The translations under genes and the position numbers were made by a program. Source: Pythium myriotylum (taxonomy: Eukaryota > Oomycota > Peronosporomycetes > Pythiales > Pythiaceae). Taken from it: a stretch of DNA of 64,000 bases. This document shows, piece after piece, positions 23,506 through 34,082 of this stretch; position 1 is the first letter of the stretch, and each line of letters opens with the position of its first letter. Location: the NCBI GenBank assembly GCA_023091665.1, contig JALJCQ010000011.1, positions 2,232,001 through 2,296,000 on the forward strand, written 5' to 3'. The notes beneath the pieces are model-generated. The model was not told the DNA's origin. It saw only the letters and a list, made by a program, of their open reading frames with translations, and did not search any database.

Positions 23506-25130
23506 GAAGCCTCTATGTCGAAGTGGACAAGTTCCAACACGGCACCAGCGCTTCGAAATACACGTACTGCATTAACATCCACACACTACTTGAGGTTACG
23601 AATCTGTGACATGTGCAAGCGGAGCTCTTTGGTTGTGGATCTTCATCCTCATCACCCCTTGACTCACTCCTCGTCGAAGCGGTAGAACGTGGAGAAGCGG
23701 TGGAGCATCTGGAGCACCGAGGCGACCGAGACGACCTCCACGAGCGCCGCCGACCCGATCTTGGACTCGCGGCAGAACGTGACGATCCGCTCGTTGATTC
23801 GCACGGGCGACCACGAGCTCGCGTGGGCCACGACCAGCATCGCGCGCAGCTCGCGGTCTTGTTCGGACGGAAACAGACGCATCGCCGCGCCGATTGGGTC
23901 GTTGTCGCGCGCCAGCTCCTTGGCAAGCTCGAGAGACTGGCCGTCGACCTCGAAGTGCTTGGCTATCGCACTCGTGGCCTCTTGAGACGGCACGCTCTCG
24001 GTGATCGTCGAGAAGATCTGCGCGACCATGAGCTTCGCCTTGACGCCGATCACGCTCGTCTCGGGGTTGAAGCCCTCGTGGATCATCATCGTAATGGCTC
24101 GCATGGCGCGCACGTGGTGCATCGACTTGAGTAGCGGGTACTCGAAGCCATATTTCTTCACGAGGAATGCAAAAGCGTCGTCCGCGTTCTCTGGAATCTC
24201 AGCGAAGGCCTGGCGCTCGAAGTTGCCAGCACTTGGGCCACTGAGAAGAAATGAGAGATACGTCCAGATCGAGTCGCCAGGTGCAAGATCCACGGCTGTG
24301 TGAAGCTTGGGGTCGACGAACTGGCCACTGATACCAGGGGTCCAGGACTGTCCGATGACCTCGCGGACCTCACGATAGATCTCGACCTCGAGCGGCACAG
24401 CTAGCGCATCCAAACCCTTGTTCAGGTATCCCACTCCCGTCGCTGCAAGCAAGATGGCCTCGACAGTGGCTGGGTCCTTGATGTTGTCCAGCAGAGCTTT
24501 GCGGTCGGCGTTGGTCAGTTTACAAGGGAATCGAGCGAGTTTCTCGGCCACATCGACCACGCTCTTCTCAGCTGGGGAGTACAGCTTGCTGGTCTCGCCA
24601 TTTCGCTCCGCAAGAGATTGCATCCCAAGCTTCTTCTTGTCAATGCCACGACGGATCGCAAACGTGCAGGCGTGGGCCGTGCAGTACGTGCACTCGGCTG
24701 CAAGCGAAGATGTGTACAGCGAGAGTGAAACGAGATCCTTGGGCGCCCCAAATCCGAAGAGATACGCTGGCAGGTTGAGAAAGCACGGAATGACAATGTA
24801 GTACATCTTGTTGGCAGGCGGCCAGATCTCATAGTACATGCCCGCGTTGGGGATAGCACCAAGGAGCTTCTCTGCAATCGTCGCGGCCACACCATGGCGT
24901 TCGATAAGAGTCTGGAGGGGAATCGTTTCGTCCTTGAGAAGCGACGCGAGCGTGTTGTCTGGGAAGCGAGGACTTGACACGGCGGGAGCCATCTTTGTCG
25001 CAGAAGACTCTTCGGAGAGCAAGTGGTGACGAGCCGGAGGTAGATTGCGAAGTGAGCCCTTGACGGGTGAGACTGGTAGAGGGATAGAAATGCGTCGATC
25101 AGAAAGCCGAGACGTGGGTGGTCATCAGGG
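23506..25130. repeat. Direct repeat copy 2 (AhpD-like gene and flanks)
   Basis: Same orientation as 6936-8560 with scattered substitutions only. The similarity fades gradually upstream of the gene to about 25585. Confidence 0.88.
23664..24992 (-). CDS. AhpD-like (carboxymuconolactone decarboxylase fold) protein B
   Basis: A 442-residue paralogue of the gene at 7094-8422, with the same single exon and same orientation. The CxxC-His centre AECTYCTAHACTFAIRRG is unchanged. Differences include PLQTLIERHG for PIETLTERHG, GETSK for GGTSK, SIWTYL for SIWSYL and MLVVAH for MLIVAH. The start at 24992 (MAPAVSSPRF) corresponds to that of copy A. Both copies look intact, so both may be active. Function and substrate are unknown; the family suggests thiol-dependent peroxidase or a related reaction. 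Confidence 0.75.
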   Translation of the reverse strand: MAPAVSSPRFPDNTLASLLKDETIPLQTLIERHGVAATIAEKLLGAIPNAGMYYEIWPPANKMYYIVIPCFLNLPAYLFGFGAPKDLVSLSLYTSSLAAECTYCTAHACTFAIRRGIDKKKLGMQSLAERNGETSKLYSPAEKSVVDVAEKLARFPCKLTNADRKALLDNIKDPATVEAILLAATGVGYLNKGLDALAVPLEVEIYREVREVIGQSWTPGISGQFVDPKLHTAVDLAPGDSIWTYLSFLLSGPSAGNFERQAFAEIPENADDAFAFLVKKYGFEYPLLKSMHHVRAMRAITMMIHEGFNPETSVIGVKAKLMVAQIFSTITESVPSQEATSAIAKHFEVDGQSLELAKELARDNDPIGAAMRLFPSEQDRELRAMLVVAHASSWSPVRINERIVTFCRESKIGSAALVEVVSVASVLQMLHRFSTFYRFDEE

Positions 25131-26119
25131 AGGACCACCCTCGCAAGTCCGAGAGTCCACTGGGCTCGCGGGCCTTCTGGCATTCGTTGAAGGTGAATCC
25201 AAGGGACGAAGAGAGTGGCTGATCTCTTCGGTCGCAATCCTGAGTCAGTGGCCAAGTGGACCGCGACTACCTCTGAGAATAAATTCTTGGTTCGCGAAGG
25301 GTTGGGAGAAAATCATACTAAAACTCTATCAATGCATACTTTTCCACTAAGTTCGCAGTAAGAAGGAGGTTTAAACCTTAACGTAACCCGTCCAGCGTAA
25401 CCCTTTCTTGGAGACAGGCCTCGGGTGGAAGATGGACCTTCCCTCACGGGTGAGGAGGCACTCAGATGTGTCCCGCGCGACAAGCCTGCCTCGCGTCGAG
25501 CGCCGATACTTTTACAGCTCGATCCTCTCTCGTACAGTATTAGAATATTGGACGATCTTTTTCTTGAAGCGAAGATCGGGGTGCAATCAGTTGCCTGTCT
25601 TACCTCCAGGAGCTCTCGGCCGAATTCTCTTCACTGTCTAGTGGCCTCACGTCATGACTCGACACTGAGCCTCTCCGTTCCCTTCTCTTGCGACACTTGC
25701 ACTTGGGGTGGCTGGAACCCGATAGAGGATGCAGAAACGCTCGGTGCGCTGCGAGAATATCTCCAGCCTGGGCTCAAGCTGAGCGCACAGCCGGTCCTCC
25801 TACCGTCCCTGGTTAAGAGATCATACCCACTGTGTTGTGGTGGCTGGGATAAGTGCATTCCCTGATTGATTGTCGCTCGTGCATCGTACATGGAGCAGAA
25901 CGCTGTCAACTCCCCGGCCATGAGAACGATGACGGAGACGCCATGGTGCTCTTCATGGGTCCAGAGCGGTGCATGAGGGTTGCAGTGACGTCCCCAGTTG
26001 AGCGAGTAATCTACATGGGAGTTCCGTCTAGGATAGTCCTTCTCCGAACGATCTCGAGATCTGTGGAAGCGATCTTCATCCATATCCGTGTTTATGAGGC
26101 TTGGACGGTGATCTGTCCG
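24993..26119. other. Intergenic region upstream of AhpD-like B
   Basis: Holds the presumed promoter of AhpD-like B and the diverged end of the direct repeat (to about 25585). The rest shows no recognisable gene. Confidence 0.5.
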
Positions 26120-26312
26120 AAGTCATGGCGCAAACAACGAACAAGTTTCAATGCGACTCAACTTGCAGGCTGCAGTCGAGAGACATGAAGGATTCACGTG
26201 ACTGGGCAATGGAAACTGGAGCTTTTGCCTTCTCTGTGCTCTGCGTGGTGAGTTGCGCTGCGTGCGATATGAAGTGTGAACGCTTCGAGAGACAATGGTG
26301 TCAAATGAAGTT
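26120..26312 (+). pseudogene. Decayed PEX2 3'-end fragment
   Basis: The plus strand here resembles the last two exons and last intron of PEX2 (1308-1116, minus), in the orientation expected from the H3 inverted repeat. The clearest part is VVSCAACDMKCERFER beside VVSCAACGVKFERSER of the PEX2 region. The upstream match (TGCAGGC...GGATTCACGTGACTGG against TGCAAAC...GGATTTCAGGTGAGTGG) is weaker. The reading frame is not preserved as a gene. Inferred to be a relic of a longer inverted duplication. Confidence 0.55.
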
Positions 26313-26727
26313 GCGCAAAGTGGTGCGCGTCTTGTGCGTGATGTGTTAGCTTTTCAATCAACCAACAGTAAGGTGCAGGAAGATTGCGATAAAGCTACGG
26401 GATGTTCTGAATGGCTTCATTGGGACTTGCTTAAACTTGCAGAGGGTGTTCAAGGATATAGAGGTGGTGACACACTTGGTCCACTTGGCCGATGTGCAAG
26501 TTGCGACAAATGAGCGTGGAGTAGTCTCAGGCGCCTTCAGTGCATGTAGAGTGTGCACTATGGCCCTGGTAGTAGTAGTTGTTGTAACTTTAGCAACAAG
26601 TTGTACTCTGAAGATAGAGCCATCACGACGTTCTCTCCCTTAGTCTAACTCCACAGTATCACAGCAAAGATTTGTCAGCACGAGCCCCATGAAGACAACA
26701 CAGATTAAATATTCTTGTGAAAAGGGT

Positions 26728-26743
26728 GGTGTTGAAAAACACC
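26728..26743 (-). terminator. Histone mRNA 3' stem-loop (right H3)
   Basis: Mirror image of the hairpin at 811-826: 6-bp stem and TTTC loop, 108 bp after the H3 stop. Confidence 0.8.
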
Positions 26744-26851
26744 AGGTGAAATGCGGATGACCGTCCGAAGACCGGCAACCGGGTCGAGATGCTAACTAGC
26801 TAGCTAGCGCCTCGACTCAAGAAAGAGAGAATTGCGAGAGAGTCCGACAAT

Positions 26852-27502
<651 letters not shown>

Positions 27503-27579
27503 TCATTTTATTGAGCCAATCAGAGTTATCTGTTCGATCTTTTCGGGCACTCTCCTCAGGTGGTTTGAAGGTCGCGTGA

Positions 27580-27993
<414 letters not shown>

Positions 27994-28148
27994 GCGTCTC
28001 ACGACGTGCCATTCGCTGGCCACTTTATCTTTTGGTGACTCGCTTTGCGAGCGCCTCTCGAACGGGCTGCTCATTACTGGCCTGAGAGTTTGAGAGAGCG
28101 ACTTGCTGACTCCAAGTGTGGAGGGCGAGCATCTTCATCTTCTTTCCT

Positions 28149-28164
28149 GGTGTTTTTTAACACC
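28149..28164 (+). terminator. Histone mRNA 3' stem-loop (H4)
   Basis: GGTGTTTTTTAACACC has the same 6-bp stem as at the H3 genes with a TTTT loop, then ACCC and a purine run (GAGAGAAA) that could act as a downstream element. Confidence 0.78.
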
Positions 28165-28522
28165 ACCCTTTTCTGAGAGAAACTTCCACACACAACTTGT
28201 TTATTAGAGCTATCATCAAATTACCGTAGCCTTAGGTTTCGCACAGGTCCCAGCGTCATCTTTCACTCAGTGGAGGAGTGAGACAACCGGAGGTCTTGTC
28301 TTGGGACAAGTTGCGTGAGGTTCCCGACAACTGTTTGCTGTTTGAAGGATGTGGTGCAGAATTGGATTTCCCTGGTGCCGTCTGCTCTGCTAACAAATTG
28401 TGTAGTTTTGGAGCTAAAGCTATCTCAAGGGTTACTCGATCAATTGCCTTCATGAGAATACATGCAATGGTACACTAAGTACATCATCGCTGTCTCTGGG
28501 TCAGATTCTGGTGAGAAGAAAC
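28165..28522. other. Intergenic region, no gene seen
   Basis: About 360 bp between the H4 3' hairpin and the CRN-like start, more AT-rich than the histone side. Nothing recognised. Confidence 0.5.
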
Positions 28523-29086
28523 ATGAACGAGGTGGAGCTGGAGTGCGCGGTCCATGGCGAAGGAACTGTGTTTCCCGTGAAGATCGCACGAGATGCGCTA
28601 CAGCAGGCCATTGCAGACATCGTGAGCACCGAGCAGCACGCTCTGCCGCCGCGACTCGTGACACTGTACTTGGCGAAGAAGAACGGCGCGTGGTTGAAGG
28701 GCGACGACAGTGTCGATGACCTGTTGTCAGGAAAGATCGACACCGCGTGCAAGAAGATGCGACCGTCGTGGAAGCTCGACGACGATGATTACTTCAAAAA
28801 GGAATTCCAGCCCGGAGACAAAGAGATTCACATCTTGGTGGAACTTCCAGTGCCGGATTCTCATTGTGTCGATATCGGCGAAACTGACCCCAGATTGGTC
28901 AAGTACCAGCGAAGTATTTGCTTTAGTATTCCTGTGAAATGGCTGTTGCTAACCTCGCTACTGCAGAACAGAGCGCAGAGGATGGATCAGCAAGGCTCAA
29001 TGGTATTTACCTTTCGTTTTTGTGGGCCTTACGGTCATCGCTGGGGTGTACGGAGAGAATCCACTCGACGAAAAAGGATTGTCTAG
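28523..29086 (+). CDS. Crinkler (CRN)-like N-terminal domain protein, C-terminus unresolved
   Basis: From the ATG at 28523 the frame runs to 29086. Residues 1-~115 match the CRN N-terminal ubiquitin-like domain: VELECAVHGEGTVFPVKI, then LYLAK (residues 48-52) with KNGAWLKGDD, then VDDLLSGKIDTACKKMRPSW and a final IHILVELPVP. CRN effectors of oomycetes are translocated into host cells by this domain and act through variable C-terminal domains. A likely intron (GT near 28914, branch GCTAAC, CTACTGCAG ending near 28966) follows. After it the frame runs into a fold-back repeat and stops. I find no CRN C-terminal domain, so the gene is either truncated or spliced to an exon that I cannot identify. 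Confidence 0.7.
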   Translation: MNEVELECAVHGEGTVFPVKIARDALQQAIADIVSTEQHALPPRLVTLYLAKKNGAWLKGDDSVDDLLSGKIDTACKKMRPSWKLDDDDYFKKEFQPGDKEIHILVELPVPDSHCVDIGETDPRLVKYQRSICFSIPVKWLLLTSLLQNRAQRMDQQGSMVFTFRFCGPYGHRWGVRRESTRRKRIV

Positions 29087-29136
29087 ACAGTTCGCTCTGT
29101 CTAGACATCCTTTTTCGTCGAGTGGGTTCTCGGCCG
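29051..29136. repeat. 86-bp fold-back (inverted) repeat
   Basis: Arms 29051-29090 and 29097-29136 are separated by only 6 bp (TTCGCT). The inner 29-30 bp of each arm pair perfectly apart from one extra T; the outer ~10 bp pair with a few mismatches. The inner arm contains GTCTAGAC. The transcribed form would be a strong hairpin. It lies at the 3' end of the CRN-like frame. Confidence 0.9.
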
Positions 29137-30095
29137 TTTGCTCGTTTGTGGAGTCATTCTCATCAATGTATCGATTGGGTTGATTTTGAGATACGCGCTG
29201 CCATCTTGGAAAGCGCATTATGATGTCCTGATTGAATTTGGTCAATGAAGTGGTCGATAAAACAAGTAACGAAGCGAACGAGAGGACTGCGCTACTTCAT
29301 GCTGCTGAATCCCCACAACAAGATGCGGTTCAAGCACCACATGAACCCTTCCCCCCCCCCCCCCCCCCCCCCCGTATGGCAATGATCGATCGTCAAAGAA
29401 AAAGAGGAAAGGCCACTGGAAACACGCCAATATACCTCCGTTCTTTTATTCTCCGTACGCTAGTGAACGAGTGTTTGGTTTATGCTACAACGTCCGCTAT
29501 TCCTCTGCATATAACAGCAACGAGCGTGCCCCTAGACACTCTCAAAGACAGCGATGATGTACTATATAGTGCACCATAAGAGCCCTTGACATCACTTCGT
29601 CCAATACGAGCAAAGCCCAGGTAATAGAGGACTTCGGTATCGTATTTCATACACCAATTCATCTCTGTGCCAGCATTTCGAGCTTATATCATTCACCGTG
29701 GCTGTTCCGACAGCTCGTCTGGTTCGATTCTACTGTTGATACTCCATCCACTGCAGTATTGCACATTCATCATCACCATTCACATCCAAAATACCATCGT
29801 CTTCTTTGCCTTCATCTTCCCAGTCTACCTTCATCTCGTCGTGATTGGGGAGCTGCCAAGTTTGACATACTCAGCCACCCCATCGACGAAAGTAATCCTG
29901 CACGACGGCCACTCACGTATGATTACATCGATTCACGACGTTTCACGATTTCGCTCGGGGGCGATCCCGAGGCAGCTCATTCAACGCCGGCCTGGGGCAT
30001 TTGCTCCATCCACACTGGAGGAGGCCTCATGGATACATCTCAGATTTCATCATAATTTAGTAGGTCACTCTTCTGAGCTCCTCATAAGCGCAAGA
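29137..30095. other. AT-richer intergenic region with C23 homopolymer
   Basis: Holds 23 consecutive C residues at 29351-29373. A frame on the plus strand across it would encode a short Pro run, possibly a CRN 3' exon, but this is unproven. No recognised gene. Confidence 0.5.
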
Positions 30096-31437
30096 ATGGA
30101 CGGTGAGACCAAGCGTGCTCCGACGCCCGTCGGCGTCCTGCGCGGCCACAGCGCGCCCGTGAACGCCGTCAGCGCCGTGTCGCCGTCGGCTGCCGTCTCT
30201 GGCAGTGCCGACGGAGTCGTCAAGCTCTGGAATCTGCGCTCGCGACGTGAGACCAGCAGCGTCGAGGCCCATTCCAAGGCCGGCGTTCTCCACGTCGCTC
30301 GCCTCGACGCCGCACGCATGCTGTCGCATGGACGCGACGGGAGTGTCATGCTGTGGGACATCGAGACATTCTCTGCAGACGCCAAGCCGCTCCATGACTG
30401 GTACTGCGGCTCATTCACGTTCACAAAAGTCGCGACGATGCGATGGCGTGATGGAAGTGGCAGCGCCGACGATGAGCTCGTGCTGAGTCCGAGCGCGAAT
30501 GAGAAAGATGTGCGGCCGTGAGGGTCTCCTCTTTGAGGGAGATATGGACTGATACGGGAATTCGTGACTGTAGATTCTTGTGTATGATCCTCGCATGGAC
30601 AGTGCGACGCCGGCAATGTTCATTAAGCTGCCCGATTCAGAGAAGAAACGCGGTGAGGCTTTGATAGTGTCCATTAAGGATCAAGTTATTTTGTACTAGA
30701 TACTAACAGCGGGTGGCTCGCATGTGGTTTGGCGATAGGAATGCTGATGTCTATGAGTCTGTTTTCGACGCAGTCATCGGAATCGGCCGCAGACGGAGCG
30801 ACGAGTCGACAATCCTACGTCGCGGCTGGTTGGGAGGGCGGCCAGCTGACCTTGCTGGACCTTCGGAGTGGAGGTAAACTCGCGTGCGAAGTCCAAGTCG
30901 CCACTGGCACGGATCCGCGTACGTAGCATCAGTACGCGCACGCATCCACGTTCCTAACAGCACATTCTCCGTCTCAGTTCTTGCCTTTGACGTCTCGAAG
31001 GACGGCCGCACTGCGATCTGCGGCTCCTCCGCTGAAGAGCTCAGTGCCGTTTCGATCGACTACACCACTCTGACCATGAAAGCCACTCCGTTCTTCTCCG
31101 TGAACAAGGGGGGCTTCAGCTATATTCGCATCCGAGAGGATCAACGCATCTTCGCCACTGCTGGATGGGACCACAGGTACGCAACGACTCGGTTTAGCAA
31201 GCAACACTGGAGATCACCCATCTGTGTGAATACAGGGTTCGAGTCTTCCATACGCGCAAGCTCAAGCCGCTGGCTATCCTGAAGCACCATTCTGAGAGCG
31301 TCTTCGGCGTCGACTTCACGCCGGACGACAACTTTCTACTCTCGGCGTCTAAAGACCATAAACTTGCGCTCTGGTCCGTGTATGCCCCATCGCCGAGCGC
31401 GGTCCACCAGTTACTGGGGCCAGGATATCGCCCGTAG
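30096..31437 (+). CDS. WD40 protein, GNB1L/Asa1-like
   Basis: Five exons, 30096-30509, 30574-30652, 30739-30918, 30978-31176 and 31236-31437, join in frame to 357 residues. WD40 repeats are visible from VLRGHSAPVNAVSA and SGSADGVVKLWNL through GRDGSVMLWDI to FATAGWDHRVRVFHTR and LSASKDHKLALWSV at the C-terminus. The order and length (human GNB1L is ~327) fit GNB1L/Asa1, which works with the TTT/ASTRA complexes in stabilising PI3K-like kinases. The family call rests on layout more than on a unique motif. The gene is convergent with the fusion gene, 86 bp apart. Confidence 0.75.
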
Positions 31438-31523
31438 GCCAAGTCAAAGAGGGAAACGCACTTGATTGTCTTGTCATTAATCAAACTAACTTAGTTTTAC
31501 GTGATGGTAAATAGACGGCCCAC

Positions 31524-34082
31524 TCAATTGGAGGTGAAGTCGACCGAGTTCTTGAGGTTGGCATTGTAGTAGACGAAGTGGTGGTAGCGGAAGTACGTGA
31601 CGATCTCAGCCAGGCCAACGTCGCGCTGCGAGTGGCATTCACGGCCTCGGTGGCCGTACTGCTGGCAAACCCGGCATCGATGCTCGCCTGTGGTGTGGTT
31701 GTCATGGCCACAGAGCAGGCAGGGCTTGTTGCGGTTCGGGCAGTCAGCACCACGGTGCGAACCACGCTCGATGCAGTACCGACATCGGTGCTGCTCGCTC
31801 GTGTGGGTCGTACCCGAGCAGAACTCGCACTTGGCGTCTGTGTGCTGCGCAGCCTTGGTCTTGACGGCGCGCTCGAGGATGCGGTCGATCGACTTGGTCA
31901 CGGGCAGGAGCGAAAAGGACGAGGCCGAGCGCCGGCCGACGTTCATGCCTTCTTCCTTCAAGAAAATCTTGATCGCGGCGTCCGCGTAACCCTCTGCCGT
32001 CGGAGGGAACGCGTGGACCGTGTCGGACGGATGCATGACGATGATGACTTGCTCGGGCTGGTACAGCAGCCGCATACGTGATGCGAAGCCCAAATCACCG
32101 ACTCGCGGCGAGCCAAAGCCCACAAAATTGACCTTGCTCGTGTCGAAGCCCTCCATACGAGCACGGTCTCCAATGTAGAGCATGAGCAGCTGGCCGAGCA
32201 TGCCACCCATGCTATAGCCCGTCACGTGGACAGCTGCGCCCTGCGCGACGTACGTGATGATGGTTTCAAGGATGCCCTGCTCGATCATGTCGTCCAGGTA
32301 CGCCTTGATGGTCTTGTGGACCCGCACTTTACGCGCCCTGCTGATGCGGACTGGGTTCTCCGAGTCCGAATCGTCGCTTCCGTGGCGACGGCGGCGCGAC
32401 GTGTGCGAGTGGATCGTTGGGGGCTGGTCGAGCACGAGCGAGTCGAAGTGACGCATACGCGGCTGCTGCATGATCGTTTCGAGCGGCTCGATGTCGCTGG
32501 CCTCGGTGAGACCACGGTTGAGCCCCATCGCGAGCATGTTCTGCAGACTTTGTCGGATACGCGTCTGCTCACCGTCGCTCCAAGCCGAGCCGACTTTGCT
32601 GAGCATGTAGTGGAGCAGCGTCGACGCGGGTGCGTAGTCGCCCGAGATCGTCGAGGCCACAACGCTCAATGTCGATGAGAGTGACACATTCATGATCTCA
32701 TCGCGAACATCGATGAGCTCTTTCTCGGCCCAGCCCGACCAGAAGTCGCCCCAGAGGTCCTTGATGGTCTCCGGGTTACCCGCGGGACTGAAGGCCACGA
32801 CGACGTCAAGCCCGGTCTGGCCCGACTGGTGCTCGATCTTGCTCTCCCACACGTGGGCGCGCGCCGAGTGCGACTTGTTCTGGTAGATTTCTTTGAGCTC
32901 GTAGACAGGCGCCTTGCCGCCGGCGAGCCGTCGGTCTGCGCAGATCTTGACGCCCTTGCCGAACTTGACGTTCTTGTTTCCTTCGGCGTCCTCGTTGATG
33001 AGATCTCTCTCCTTGAGCATCGAGAACTTGGCCGAGAGCAGCAGTAGCTGCTTGCCCTTCTCCAGAATCTGACGCGTACGGCGAAAGTTGCGGTGCATCT
33101 CGGCGATCGACGAGGCAAACGCGTCGTTGATGTCTTCGTCCTCTGGGCAGCTCAGAATCGCGTCCTCTTGCTCCGAGACGAGCAGGATCTGGTGCGGGTG
33201 CTCTTTACGGTTCGTGCCGGCGACGACGTCGACGCCCCACTTCTCGAGGTCCTCGTGGGCCTGCTCGATCATCTCGCTGTCTTGCAGGTGGTGCTTGAAC
33301 GTGACGAGGAAGGCCTTGGGGCACCACTCTTTGCGGATCTTACGGATGAGGTTCGGCGCGCGCACAAAGTTGATCGAGAACTCGCCATTCCCTCGGCGGC
33401 TGCTCTTGGGCGAGGACGACGGGGTCTTGTTCTCCTGGATCGGCATGTAAAAGTCCGTGACGCTGGCTGCGAGGATCACAATCGCGCGCGTCTTGGCCTC
33501 GTTGATCGCCTGCGTCGTCAGCCGCAGCAGTAGCAAGTACTGCTGCACGCTGGAGAAGCTGATGGTGAAAAGCCGGTCCTTAGTATCCTGGTAGAGACGC
33601 ACAATGTTCTCAAAGCGCGCCTTCTGCTTGCGGTCGACGCCGTCGAGCACCATCTCGTCGTCGTCGCGCACGTGGAGCATGTTCATGAACGCGCCGTTCT
33701 TGATGTACTTTTGGAAATGGCGCGTGAACGGCATGAGCGAGTCCTCGCGGTGGACAAAGACCACGGCGTAACCCAGATGCAGCAAGTACTCGGCGCAGGC
33801 CGGGCCTTGGTACTCTTGCACCTGCGACGACTGGTCCACGAAGCTGTCGCCGAGCGCGTCGAGCGGCACGATGGTCGCGCCCGAGGTCACGAGCGCGACG
33901 CCGCGGCGCCGGTCGCTCGCGAGCTGCTTGCGCACGAACGCGCGCAGCTCGGCGTCGACCTCGCCGAGGCGCCAGCTCTCTTCTTCGCGCGTCTTCTTGA
34001 AAAACTCGTCGACGAACGCGTCCGAGTCGGCGGCCACGGCGCCGCCGCCGATGCGCTGGATGAGCGTGCCCCAGAGCGCCAT
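31524..34082 (-). CDS. Fusion: PPCS-like, class-3 lipase-like and zinc knuckles
   Basis: One uninterrupted frame of 852 residues. Residues ~55-330 match phosphopantothenate-cysteine ligase: GVALVTSGATIVPLD, LLHLGYAVVFVHRED, FTISFSSVQQYLLLL, VILAASVTDFYMP, WCPKAFLVTFK. The nucleotide-binding DNFSSG motif of human PPCS is altered here (VDQSSQVQEYQG), so ligase activity is doubtful. Residues ~500-720 form an alpha/beta hydrolase of lipase class 3 type: VHVTGYSMGGMLGQL with nucleophile Ser624, VNFVGFGSPRVGD, and a possible acid/His pair near IIVMHPSDTVHAFPP. Residues 752-816 are Cys/His zinc knuckles, including CRVCQQYGHRGREC. PPCS makes a coenzyme A precursor in the cytosol. I know of no established protein with this combination. 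Confidence 0.8.
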   Translation of the reverse strand: MALWGTLIQRIGGGAVAADSDAFVDEFFKKTREEESWRLGEVDAELRAFVRKQLASDRRRGVALVTSGATIVPLDALGDSFVDQSSQVQEYQGPACAEYLLHLGYAVVFVHREDSLMPFTRHFQKYIKNGAFMNMLHVRDDDEMVLDGVDRKQKARFENIVRLYQDTKDRLFTISFSSVQQYLLLLRLTTQAINEAKTRAIVILAASVTDFYMPIQENKTPSSSPKSSRRGNGEFSINFVRAPNLIRKIRKEWCPKAFLVTFKHHLQDSEMIEQAHEDLEKWGVDVVAGTNRKEHPHQILLVSEQEDAILSCPEDEDINDAFASSIAEMHRNFRRTRQILEKGKQLLLLSAKFSMLKERDLINEDAEGNKNVKFGKGVKICADRRLAGGKAPVYELKEIYQNKSHSARAHVWESKIEHQSGQTGLDVVVAFSPAGNPETIKDLWGDFWSGWAEKELIDVRDEIMNVSLSSTLSVVASTISGDYAPASTLLHYMLSKVGSAWSDGEQTRIRQSLQNMLAMGLNRGLTEASDIEPLETIMQQPRMRHFDSLVLDQPPTIHSHTSRRRRHGSDDSDSENPVRISRARKVRVHKTIKAYLDDMIEQGILETIITYVAQGAAVHVTGYSMGGMLGQLLMLYIGDRARMEGFDTSKVNFVGFGSPRVGDLGFASRMRLLYQPEQVIIVMHPSDTVHAFPPTAEGYADAAIKIFLKEEGMNVGRRSASSFSLLPVTKSIDRILERAVKTKAAQHTDAKCEFCSGTTHTSEQHRCRYCIERGSHRGADCPNRNKPCLLCGHDNHTTGEHRCRVCQQYGHRGRECHSQRDVGLAEIVTYFRYHHFVYYNANLKNSVDFTSN

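Noticed and set aside
29667..30095. Upstream extension of the WD40 gene frame
   Set aside because: No WD40 features. The first repeat begins right after the ATG at 30096, so the extension is 5' UTR or intergenic.
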